The notes below the pieces were generated by a model, which saw only the letters and a list, made by a program, of their open reading frames with translations, did no database searches and was not told where the DNA came from. 64,000 nt of DNA from Oceanicaulis sp. (GTDB taxonomy: Bacteria; Pseudomonadota; Alphaproteobacteria; Caulobacterales; Maricaulaceae): positions 1,056,813 through 1,120,812 of the forward strand of contig CP157796.1 of assembly GCA_040112665.1 (NCBI GenBank), read 5' to 3'. Below, in pieces: positions 7,554 to 15,205 of the stretch; position 1 is the first letter of the stretch; every line of letters begins with the position of its first letter. The position numbers and the translations under genes are program-made.

Positions 7554-10154
7554 ATGAGCGACGCTGACGAACGCAACACCTCGGGCCGCAAGCCCCTCTC
7601 CCTCGGCGGACGATCCTCCGGGACCGTGCAGCAGAGCTTCGCGCGCGGACGGCAGAAGTCCGTCGTCGTGGAGAAAAAGCGCAAGCGCGGACCCGGCACG
7701 GGCGGCGGCGCGGCGGAAAAGCCGCAGGCCGCCTCCAAGGGTCCGGTTTCCGACAAGGATCGCGCCCGCGCCGCTCTGGCCGCCAAGGCCAAGCAGCTCG
7801 GCCTGTCCGAGGAGGAGCTGCTGCGCCGGCAGGCCGCGATCCAGCGCGCCAAGGCCGAATCCGAAGCGCGCGAGCAGAAAAAGCGCGCCGAGGAAGAGGA
7901 CCGCAAACGCCGCCAGCAGGAAGAGCTGAAGGCGCTCGAGGATCAGCGCAAGCGCGAGGAAGAAGAGCGCCGCGCCCGCGAGGAGGCCGATCGCCGCGCC
8001 GCCGAGGAGGCCGAGGCCGCCCGCCGCGCCGAGGCCGAACCCAAAGCGGCCAAGGCCAAGCCCAAGCGCAACGCCGAGGCCGAAGCGCCCGCTCTGCCTG
8101 AGGAGCCGGTCAAGCCGGCCAGCCGCAAGGCCGACAAGTCGCGCGACAAGGACGACGACGAGCCGCGCAACCTGCTCGAGGAGATGGGCGGCCGGGTCAA
8201 ATCGAAGAAGACCCCGCCTGTCGGCGACAAGGCCGCGCGGACGAAAGAACCCAAGCGCCGCCAGGGCAAGCTGACGATCCAGAACCTCGTCGAGGACGAC
8301 GAGGACCGGCAGCGCTCGCTCGCCTCGATGCGCCGCGCCCGCGAACGCGAAAAGCAGCGCCGCATCCAGCAGGGCAAGGGCCGCGAAAAGGTCGCCCGCG
8401 AGGTGATCGTCCCCGAAGTCATCACCGTCCAGGATCTCGCCCAGCGTATGGCCGAGCGCGCTGCGGACGTGGTGAAATTCCTGATGACGCAGGGCCAGAT
8501 GGTCCGCGCCAACGACGCGCTGGACGCCGACACCGCCGAGCTGATCGTCGAGGAGTTCGGCCACACCGTGAAGCGCGTGTCGGAATCCGACGTCGAGGAA
8601 GGCTTCATCTCCCGCGACGATCCGGACGAGAGCAAGAAGCCGCGCTCGCCGGTCGTCACGGTCATGGGCCATGTCGACCACGGCAAGACCTCGCTTCTGG
8701 ACGCGCTGCGCGCCACCGACGTGGCCGCCGGCGAGGCCGGGGGCATCACCCAGCATATCGGCGCCTATCAGGTGCAGCTGAAATCGGGTGAGAAGATCAC
8801 CTTCCTGGACACGCCCGGTCACGCGGCCTTCTCCGCCATGCGCTCGCGCGGCGCCCAGGCGACCGACATCGTCATCCTGGTGGTGGCCGCCGACGACGGC
8901 GTGATGCCCCAGACGATCGAGGCGATCAGCCACGCCAAGGCGGCCAAGGTCCCGATGATCGTGGCGGTCAACAAGATCGACAAGCCGGGCTCGGACCCCA
9001 ACAAGGTCCTGCAGGAGCTGCTCCAGCACGAAGTCTTCGTCGAGGACATGGGCGGCGACGTGCAGTCGGTGGCGGTCTCGGCGCTGAAAAAGCAGGGCCT
9101 GGACGAGCTGACCGACGCGATCACGCTTCAGGCCGAGCTGCTCGAGCTGAAAGCCAATCCCGACCGCTCCGCCGAGGGCGTGGTGATCGAAAGCCAGATC
9201 GACAAGGGCCGCGGCCCGGTGGCCACCGCGCTGGTCAAGCGCGGCACGCTCAAGCGCGGCGATATCGTCGTGGCCGGCGCCCAGTGGGGCAAGGTCCGCG
9301 CGCTGGTCAACGAACGCGGCCAGCAGCTCAAGGAAGCCGGCCCGTCCGAACCCGCCGAGATCCTGGGCCTGGACGGCGCGCCTGAACCCGGCGAGGTCTT
9401 CGCCGTGGTCGAGACCGAAGCGCGCGCCCGCGAGCTTGTGGACTATCGCCAGCGCATGCTGCGCGACAAGGCGGCGGCCGCCCGCACCGGCGGCGGCGCC
9501 TCGCTCGAGCAGATGATGGCCAAGCTGAAGACCAATCAGCTCAAGGAGATGCCGATCCTCGTCAAATCCGACGTGCAGGGTTCGGCGGAAGCCATCGTCG
9601 GCGCGCTGGAGAAGGTCGGCAACGAGGAAGTCGCCGCACGCGTGGTGCATTCGGCGCCGGGCGGGGTTTCGGAAAGCGACGTGCTTCTGGCCCAGGCCTC
9701 GAACGCGCCGATCTTCGCGTTCAACGTCCGCGCCAACAAGCAGGCCCGCGAGCTGGCCGAGCGCGAAGGCGTCGAGATCCGTTACTATTCGGTGATCTAC
9801 GACCTGATCGACGACGTCAAAGCGACGCTGGAAGGCATGCTGGCGCCGGAGAAACGCGAGACCTTCATCGGTTACGCGGAGATCCTGGAGGTGTTCAACA
9901 TCACCAAGGTCGGCAAGGTCGCCGGTTGCCGCGTCACCGACGGCGTGGTCAAGCGCGGCTGCGGCGTGCGCCTGCTGCGCGACGACACGGTCATCCACGA
10001 AGGCGAGCTCTCCACGCTCAAGCGCTTCAAGGACGAAGTAAGCGAAGTGCGCGCCGGCACCGAGTGCGGCATGGGCTTCGTGGGCTATCACGATCTTCAG
10101 GTCGGCGACCAGATCGAGTGCTTCCAGGTCGAGGAGATCGAGCGCAAGCTCTGA
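7554..10154 (+). CDS. infB: Translation initiation factor IF-2
   Basis: GTPase that brings initiator fMet-tRNA to the 30S subunit and promotes subunit joining. The 866-residue product starts with the alphaproteobacterial IF2-associated segment ([12 protein letters not shown]), then a long Lys/Arg/Glu-rich coiled-coil of about 250 residues, an IF2_N domain ([23 protein letters not shown]), and the GTPase: G1 GHVDHGKTS near 372, G2 [11 protein letters not shown]3 DTPGHAAF, G4 NKID, then domains II, III and IV. I start it at ATG 7554, which has an AAGGAC ribosome-binding site; an upstream ATG at 7491 would add a 21-residue Arg-rich extension without homology to the conserved start. The usual downstream genes rbfA and truB are not here. 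Confidence 0.97.
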   Translation: MSDADERNTSGRKPLSLGGRSSGTVQQSFARGRQKSVVVEKKRKRGPGTGGGAAEKPQAASKGPVSDKDRARAALAAKAKQLGLSEEELLRRQAAIQRAKAESEAREQKKRAEEEDRKRRQQEELKALEDQRKREEEERRAREEADRRAAEEAEAARRAEAEPKAAKAKPKRNAEAEAPALPEEPVKPASRKADKSRDKDDDEPRNLLEEMGGRVKSKKTPPVGDKAARTKEPKRRQGKLTIQNLVEDDEDRQRSLASMRRAREREKQRRIQQGKGREKVAREVIVPEVITVQDLAQRMAERAADVVKFLMTQGQMVRANDALDADTAELIVEEFGHTVKRVSESDVEEGFISRDDPDESKKPRSPVVTVMGHVDHGKTSLLDALRATDVAAGEAGGITQHIGAYQVQLKSGEKITFLDTPGHAAFSAMRSRGAQATDIVILVVAADDGVMPQTIEAISHAKAAKVPMIVAVNKIDKPGSDPNKVLQELLQHEVFVEDMGGDVQSVAVSALKKQGLDELTDAITLQAELLELKANPDRSAEGVVIESQIDKGRGPVATALVKRGTLKRGDIVVAGAQWGKVRALVNERGQQLKEAGPSEPAEILGLDGAPEPGEVFAVVETEARARELVDYRQRMLRDKAAAARTGGGASLEQMMAKLKTNQLKEMPILVKSDVQGSAEAIVGALEKVGNEEVAARVVHSAPGGVSESDVLLAQASNAPIFAFNVRANKQARELAEREGVEIRYYSVIYDLIDDVKATLEGMLAPEKRETFIGYAEILEVFNITKVGKVAGCRVTDGVVKRGCGVRLLRDDTVIHEGELSTLKRFKDEVSEVRAGTECGMGFVGYHDLQVGDQIECFQVEEIERKL

Positions 10155-10171
10155 TCCGCCCCGCCTTACCG

Positions 10172-10209
10172 AACGCAGCGGGCGGCCCGTCGGGCCGCCC
10201 GTTTGCGTT
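10172..10209 (+). terminator. Terminator-like hairpin after infB
   Basis: GGGCGGCCC (10180-10188) pairs with GGGCCGCCC (10192-10200) around a 3-base loop, and outer AACGCA/TGCGTT can extend the stem. Followed by GTTTGCGTTT rather than a clean T-run. It ends the rimP-infB operon about 25 bases after the stop. Confidence 0.75.
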
Positions 10210-10257
10210 TGGAGTGTCGCGCCCTAGCTGACACGCCGAGCCGAACGGAGCCGCGTC

Positions 10258-10719
10258 ATGAACCTCTCCTACGCCCTGCCGCTTCTGGGCACGATCGTCG
10301 CCGGAGCGGCGGTGTCGCTGCAGCCGGCGTTCAACGGCCAGCTCGCCGCCCATCTCGGCTCGCCCTTCCGCGCGGCGCTGGTGAGCTTCACCGCCGGCGC
10401 GCTGACGCTGCTGGTCGTGGTGTCCGCCCTGGCCTTCCGCACCGGCCTTCCAAGCACCGAGCGCGTCGCGAACACGCCGATCCATTTGTTCATCGTCGGC
10501 GGGATGCTGGGCGCGCTGTTCGTCTCCACCGCAGCCTGGGCGACGCCGAAGATCGGCGCAGGGGCGTTCTTCGCAACGCTGATCGCCGCGCAGCTCATCG
10601 TTTCGCTGGTCATCGACCATTTCGGCCTGATCGGGCTCGACGCCAGACCGGCCAATCTCGTGCGGATCGGCGGGGTCGTCCTGCTGATCGCCGGCGGCTG
10701 GATGGTCGTGCGCGGCTAG
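10258..10719 (+). CDS. DMT-family small membrane transporter (YdcZ/DUF606 type)
   Basis: A 153-residue, very hydrophobic protein with about five membrane segments (near residues 6-24, 36-57, 73-92, 98-118 and 133-150). The LQPAFNGQLAAHLGSPFRAALVSF stretch is typical of the DUF606/YdcZ half-size members of the drug/metabolite transporter superfamily. Such proteins work as homo- or heterodimers; substrates are mostly unknown. It is a single gene between the infB terminator and a convergent small gene that stops four bases away. The assignment to the superfamily is good, substrate unknown. Confidence 0.85.
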   Translation: MNLSYALPLLGTIVAGAAVSLQPAFNGQLAAHLGSPFRAALVSFTAGALTLLVVVSALAFRTGLPSTERVANTPIHLFIVGGMLGALFVSTAAWATPKIGAGAFFATLIAAQLIVSLVIDHFGLIGLDARPANLVRIGGVVLLIAGGWMVVRG

Positions 10720-10723
10720 CGCC

Positions 10724-11068
10724 TCAGGGAAGCCCGGGGAAGTGCTCGACGTACGCGATGGTGAAGTCGGGGAAGTGATCGACGAGGCGGATGGTGAAAT
10801 CGGGAAATTGCTCGACGAACGTCCACTCGCCGCACGCGTCAGGGAAATGGGACACGCGTTCCACCTTCAGATCGGGGAAGTGCTCGACGACCTGGACGTC
10901 GAAATCGGCGAAGTGCTCGACGATCTGCACCCGGCCGTGCAGCGGTATGCCGTCAAGGGTGCAATCGTCGGCGATCGTGTCGACGGCGAGGGCGGCGAAG
11001 AGCTCGATCATGGGGTCGAGCCTGGCGAAGCGAAGCTGAACGCCCGGTGAAGCGGCGCGCGAGCGCAT
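10724..11068 (-). CDS. Small protein of six 11-residue FPD repeats (VxxVxHFPDxx)
   Basis: Up to 114 residues. From residue 47 to the end it consists of six consecutive 11-residue units: VQIVEHFADFD, VQVVEHFPDLK, VERVSHFPDAC, then a two-residue GE insert, WTFVEQFPDFT, IRLVDHFPDFT and IAYVEHFPGLP. Each unit has the pattern hydrophobic-x-x-V-x-H/Q-F-P/A-D/G. Two cysteines, one 11 residues before the first unit and one at the end of unit three, could form a disulfide. The strict periodicity on this strand shows it is the coding strand; the overlapping plus-strand frame is a reflection. Start uncertain: ATG 11068 has a GAGAGG upstream, while ATG 11011 begins MIELFAALAV, a weak hydrophobic leader. 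Function unknown. The symmetric three-plus-three layout with a central Trp recalls small repeat proteins predicted to be knotted (septoil-knot/DUF6150 type), but the period differs and this is only a hypothesis. Confidence 0.75.
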   Translation of the reverse strand: MRSRAASPGVQLRFARLDPMIELFAALAVDTIADDCTLDGIPLHGRVQIVEHFADFDVQVVEHFPDLKVERVSHFPDACGEWTFVEQFPDFTIRLVDHFPDFTIAYVEHFPGLP

Positions 11069-11140
11069 CCCGCCTCTCGCCTTGCCGCGTCCGGCCCGCT
11101 AGGTTCGCGCGCAAACACCGTTCAAGGGGAGGAGAGTTTC

Positions 11141-11920
11141 ATGTCCGAGAAGGATCTGTCGCTGGAAGGCAAGGTCGCGCTGGTCGCCGGCGCGAGCCGC
11201 GGCATCGGCGAGGCTGCGGCCAAGCGGCTGGCGCGCGCCGGGGCCACCGTCATCTGTTCGAGCCGGAAGATCGGCGATTGCGAACGCGTGGCTGAAGAGA
11301 TCCGGGCCGAGGGCGGCAAGGCTCGCGCCTTCGTGCTGCACCTGGGCGAAGCCGAGGACCGCGAGAAGGCGATCGAGAACATCAAGGCCGAGGAAGGCCG
11401 GCTCGACGTGCTCGTGAACAACGGCGCGACCAGCCCCTATTTCGGCGAAGCGAAAGACACGCCCGACAGCGCCTGGGACAAGACCTTCGACGTCAATGTG
11501 AAGGGCCCGTTCTTCCTGAGCTCGCTGGCGATCAACGCCTTCATGCAGACCCAGATGTCGGGTTCGATCGTCAACGTCGCCTCGATCAACGGCATGCGTC
11601 CGGGCTTCTTCCAGGGCGCGTATTCGATCTCCAAGGCCGCGGTGATCTCGATGACCCAGGTGCTCGCCCAGGAATGCGGCGGGTTCGGCGTGCGTGTGAA
11701 CGCGCTCTGCCCGGGCCTGACCGAGACCAAGCTCGCGAGCGCCCTCACCTCGAACCCCGAGCTGAAGGACATGATGCAGCGGAACTTCTCGCTGCAGCGC
11801 GTCGGCCAGCCCGAGGACATGGCCGCCGCGATCCATTTCCTCGCCAGCGAGGCGTCGAGCTACATGACCGGCCAGTGCCTGACCGTGGACGGCGGCATCA
11901 CCGCGCGCGGCCCGCTCTGA
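11141..11920 (+). CDS. Short-chain dehydrogenase/reductase
   Basis: A classical 259-residue SDR. Cofactor-binding GASRGIG lies near residues 18-24, an NNGA variant of the NNAG motif near 93-96, catalytic Ser in VASING near 147 and Tyr/Lys in YSISK near 160-164. It ends in TGQCLTVDGG, as in FabG-like oxidoreductases, and CSSRKI after the second strand favours NADP(H). An AGGGGAGGAG ribosome-binding site precedes ATG 11141. Its stop is four bases before the start of kynU, so they are probably cotranscribed. No substrate can be read from the sequence; a link to kynurenine metabolism rests only on adjacency. Confidence 0.93.
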   Translation: MSEKDLSLEGKVALVAGASRGIGEAAAKRLARAGATVICSSRKIGDCERVAEEIRAEGGKARAFVLHLGEAEDREKAIENIKAEEGRLDVLVNNGATSPYFGEAKDTPDSAWDKTFDVNVKGPFFLSSLAINAFMQTQMSGSIVNVASINGMRPGFFQGAYSISKAAVISMTQVLAQECGGFGVRVNALCPGLTETKLASALTSNPELKDMMQRNFSLQRVGQPEDMAAAIHFLASEASSYMTGQCLTVDGGITARGPL

Positions 11921-11924
11921 GCCG

Positions 11925-13136
11925 ATGCTGAGCCGGGACGATTGCCTCGCGCTGGACGCGGCCGATCCGCTGAAGGATCGGCGCGCGCTCTTCGCGCTCA
12001 AGGACGGGCTGATCTATCTCGACGGCAATTCGCTCGGCGTGCCGCCGAAGGCGGCGCTCGCCCGGCTGCGGGAGGCCGCCGAGACCGAATGGGCGAACGG
12101 GCTCATCGCGTCCTGGAACGACGCGGGCTGGATGGATCTGCCGCTGACCCTGGGCGGCAAGCTCGCCCGGCTGATCGGGGTTCCGCAGGACGAGGTGATC
12201 GCGATCGACACGGTCACGATCAACCTCTTCAAGCTGTGCGCGGCGCTGATCGCCCGGACCGGCGGCGCCATCGCCGCCGAGGCCGGCGAGTTTCCCACCG
12301 ACAATCACGTCATGGAGGGCCTCGCGCAGATCACGGGCGCGCAGATGCACCGGGTCCCGGCGAACACGAGGCCGGCCGATCTGCCTGAAGACGTCACCGT
12401 CTTCATCAAGTCCGGCGTGCACTACAAGAGCGCCGAGATCGCCGATTTCGAAGGCTATGAGCGCGAAGCGAAGGCGCGCGATCTCGCCATCGTCTGGGAT
12501 CTCAGCCACGCCACCGGGCTGGTCGATCTCAAGCTCGAAGCCTGGGGCGCGAAATACGCGGTCGGCTGCGGGTACAAGTTCCTCTCCGGCGGGCCCGGCG
12601 CGCCGGCGTTTCTCTACTGCGCCGCCGAAGAGACCGCGCAGCTCGAACATCCGATCTCGGGCTGGCTCGGCCATGCCCGGCCCTTCGGTTTCGAGGACGC
12701 CTACGAGCCCGCTGACGGCATCGTCCGCTGGCGGACGAGTTCGCCTTCGATCCTCGCCCTCTCCGCGCTCGACGGCGCGGTCAGCGCCTATGACGGCGTG
12801 GACATGGCCGAGGTGGAGAAGAAGGCCGGAAAGCTCGGCGACGTGCTGCTGCAGCGCGCGCAAAGCGTCGGCCTGACCCACGCCTGTCCGGGGATCGGCG
12901 CGCGGCGGGGCGGCCATGTCGTGCTCGAACATGAGAACGGCTACGCGATCGTCCAGGCGCTGATCGCGCGCGGGATCGTGGGAGATTTCCGCGCCCCGAA
13001 CCTGATGCGCTTCGGCTTCAACCCGCTCTACAATACGTACACGGAAGTCTTCGACGCCGGCGCCGCCCTCGCCGAGGTGATCGAGACCCGCGCCTGGGAC
13101 CGGCCGGAGTTTCTGGCGAAGAAGGCGGTGACTTAG
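11925..13136 (+). CDS. kynU: Kynureninase
   Basis: PLP-dependent hydrolase that cleaves kynurenine to anthranilate and alanine (or 3-hydroxykynurenine to 3-hydroxyanthranilate) in tryptophan degradation. The 403-residue protein carries LDGNSLGVPPK near residue 32, the SWNDAGW segment, DLSHATGL and the Schiff-base region GYKFLSGGPGAPAFLY with PLP lysine near 218, all typical for KynU. The neighbouring tryptophan dioxygenase (kynA) and formamidase (kynB) are absent; instead an SDR lies four bases upstream. About 70 bases downstream a separate gene starts. Confidence 0.95.
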   Translation: MLSRDDCLALDAADPLKDRRALFALKDGLIYLDGNSLGVPPKAALARLREAAETEWANGLIASWNDAGWMDLPLTLGGKLARLIGVPQDEVIAIDTVTINLFKLCAALIARTGGAIAAEAGEFPTDNHVMEGLAQITGAQMHRVPANTRPADLPEDVTVFIKSGVHYKSAEIADFEGYEREAKARDLAIVWDLSHATGLVDLKLEAWGAKYAVGCGYKFLSGGPGAPAFLYCAAEETAQLEHPISGWLGHARPFGFEDAYEPADGIVRWRTSSPSILALSALDGAVSAYDGVDMAEVEKKAGKLGDVLLQRAQSVGLTHACPGIGARRGGHVVLEHENGYAIVQALIARGIVGDFRAPNLMRFGFNPLYNTYTEVFDAGAALAEVIETRAWDRPEFLAKKAVT

Positions 13137-13207
13137 GGCCCCGCCCCGCCGCTTGCCCTTCGCCGCGCCTTCGCCCAAGCTCCTCAAAACACAAGGGGAG
13201 GGGCGCA

Positions 13208-14332
13208 ATGCGCTGGATTGTCGGGATTATCGCGGTGCTGGGCGCGGCCGTTCTGCTCGCCGCGTACGGGCCGGGCGCGCTCAATGCGGTGAAGTTCGAT
13301 CCGCCTGCGCCCGATCCCGCGCTTGAAGCGCTGTTCGCGGACCCGGCCGAGCCGGCGGTGCGCGAGGCGGCCGATCTTTACGGCGCGGAGGACCTCGAAC
13401 CGGGGCCGGACGGCCGGCTCTACACCGGGCTCGCCGACGGCCGGATCATGGCGCGCGGGCCCGACGGCGGCTGGGCCGAGATCGCGAACACGGGTGGGCG
13501 TCCGCTGGGCCTGGCTTTCGTTCCCGACGGCGCGCTGTTCGTCGCCGATGCGAAGAAAGGGCTGCTGCGCCTCGGCGCGGACGGGACGTTCGAGACCTGG
13601 ATGGCCGATGAAAGCGAGGGTGGGCCGCTGGTCTTCACCGACGATCTCACCGTGCTCGCTGACGGATCGGTCATCCTCACCGACGCCTCGCGGCGCTGGG
13701 GCTATGGCGAGTACATGACCTCGTTTCTCGAAGGCGAGCAGACCGGGATCGTCTACCGGATCACCGCGCCGGGCGAATACGACGCGCTGGCCGAGGGCTT
13801 CGCTTTCATCAACGGGGTCGACCACGATCCGGAGACAGGCCTGGTCTATCTCAACGAGACCTATGCCGGCCGGGTCTGGACGCTGGACCCTGAGACCGGA
13901 GAGACAGAAGTCCTGATCGAGGGCCTGCCGGGCTATCCGGACAATCTCGAATTCGATGCGGACACGGGTCTTCTGTGGATCGCCATGCCGTCGAAACGCT
14001 CCGCCGATCTCGACGCGCTGCATCCGCGGCCGTTCGTGAAGCGCCTGATGTGGCGCTGGATCCAGATCGCCGGCCTGCCGCCTTTGCCGCCGCGCCCGGC
14101 CATGGCGTTGGCCGTCACCACAGGCGGCGAGCCGGCTTATGCGCTGTACGGCCCGGACGATACGAGCTTCGGGATCACCACCGCGACGCCCTGGCGCGGA
14201 CAGGTCTGGACCGCCGGGCTCGAACGCCCGGCGATCGACGCCTATGACGCGCCGGCCGACATCGTCCCGCCTTTTACGGAGAGCGCCGGCGTCGACGACG
14301 CGCCCGAACCCGCCGCCGAGCCGAACCCGTGA
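13208..14332 (+). CDS. Strictosidine-synthase-like / SMP-30-type beta-propeller protein with N-terminal membrane anchor
   Basis: A 374-residue protein with an N-terminal hydrophobic helix (residues 4-21, an uncleaved anchor or signal) and a six-bladed-propeller-like body: EDLEPGPDGRLYTGLADGRI, RPLGLAFVPDGALFVADAKKGLL, FTDDLTVLADGSVILTDASRRW, FINGVDHDPETGLVYLNETY and PGYPDNLEFDADTGLLWIAMPS. This matches strictosidine-synthase-like proteins (APMAP family), whose bacterial members are probably lactonases or esterases rather than alkaloid enzymes. An AGGGGAGGG ribosome-binding site precedes the ATG. The GTG of the following SDR overlaps its stop, implying coupling. Substrate unknown. Confidence 0.88.
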   Translation: MRWIVGIIAVLGAAVLLAAYGPGALNAVKFDPPAPDPALEALFADPAEPAVREAADLYGAEDLEPGPDGRLYTGLADGRIMARGPDGGWAEIANTGGRPLGLAFVPDGALFVADAKKGLLRLGADGTFETWMADESEGGPLVFTDDLTVLADGSVILTDASRRWGYGEYMTSFLEGEQTGIVYRITAPGEYDALAEGFAFINGVDHDPETGLVYLNETYAGRVWTLDPETGETEVLIEGLPGYPDNLEFDADTGLLWIAMPSKRSADLDALHPRPFVKRLMWRWIQIAGLPPLPPRPAMALAVTTGGEPAYALYGPDDTSFGITTATPWRGQVWTAGLERPAIDAYDAPADIVPPFTESAGVDDAPEPAAEPNP

Positions 14333-15120
14333 GCCGCACCGCGCTCATCACTGGCGGGTCGAGCGGGATCGGGCTCGCCCTGTCGCGCCGTCTGGCCCAG
14401 CGCGGCTGGCGGCTTTTGTGGGTCTCTCTGGCCGAAGCCGAGCAGGCCGGGGCCGCCGCCTCTATCCGCGCCGACCAGCCCAATGCCGAGATCGAGGCGC
14501 TCGCGCTTGATCTGTCAGAGCCCGGCGCGGCGGACCGGGTCTTCCAGTGGGCGCAGGGCCAGGGGCCACGCCTCGAGCTTCTGGTCAACAATGCCGGGAT
14601 CGGCGTCTACGGGCCCAGCGCCAGCCTGCCGGTCGAGGCCGAGCAGTGCATGATCGCGGTCAATATCGGCGCGCTGCACGCGCTCGCGCGCGCCTTCATC
14701 CCGGCGATGGAGGCTGCAGGCGGCGGGACCATCGTCAACATCGCCTCGAACTCCGCCTTCACGCCTGCGCCCGATCTTGCGGTTTACGCCGCCACCAAGG
14801 CCTTCGTCCGGCATTATTCCGAAGCGCTGCACGAAGAGCTGGCCGAAGCGAAAAGCGCCGTCCGCGTCATGACGGTCTGCCCCTCGGCGGTGTCGGACAC
14901 GCCGTTCAAGAGCCGCGCCTCGATGGACGGAGTGCGGACCTTTGAAAGCTTCACCGCGACCACCGCTGATGAAGTGGCGCGCGACATCCTCAAGGGCCTC
15001 GACGTCGGGGCGCGATCGGTGCTCACCGGCGCGGCGATGCGCCGGGCCATGCTTGCGATGAAGCTCTCCCCGGCGCCGCTTCTGCGCTGGATGACGCGGC
15101 GGGAGACGCGCAAGCTCTGA
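14329..15120 (+). CDS. Short-chain dehydrogenase/reductase (DltE/YqjQ-like)
   Basis: A 263-residue SDR with TGGSSGIG at residues 8-15, LVNNAGIGVYG near 84-94, catalytic Ser in IASNSAF and YAATKAF supplying Tyr and Lys. The C-terminal region (VLTGAAMRRAMLAMKLSPAPLLRWMTRR) is basic and amphipathic, as in membrane-associated SDRs of this subgroup. GTG start overlaps the stop of the upstream propeller gene by four bases, so both probably act in one pathway, possibly on a lipid or hydrophobic alcohol; this last point is inference. Confidence 0.92.
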   Translation: MSRTALITGGSSGIGLALSRRLAQRGWRLLWVSLAEAEQAGAAASIRADQPNAEIEALALDLSEPGAADRVFQWAQGQGPRLELLVNNAGIGVYGPSASLPVEAEQCMIAVNIGALHALARAFIPAMEAAGGGTIVNIASNSAFTPAPDLAVYAATKAFVRHYSEALHEELAEAKSAVRVMTVCPSAVSDTPFKSRASMDGVRTFESFTATTADEVARDILKGLDVGARSVLTGAAMRRAMLAMKLSPAPLLRWMTRRETRKL

Positions 15121-15205
15121 GCCCGCGCCGGGCCCGCCTTCCACCCTTGGGGAAAATCGTCTACACCGCCCGCTCCTCCCCGCATGACACCGGAAGACGC
15201 GCGCG

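Noticed and set aside
7080..10091. Long open frame on the minus strand opposite infB
   Set aside because: Runs antisense to the well-conserved IF-2 sequence; low-complexity His/Asp/Arg composition from GC-rich third positions and no domain.
10742..11050. Plus-strand frame over the FPD-repeat gene (MLDVRDGEVGEV)
   Set aside because: Its repeats are a reflection of the minus-strand ones, the 11-residue pattern with conserved Phe-Pro-Asp and a central Trp is clearer on the minus strand, and no ribosome-binding site precedes it. Not fully excluded.
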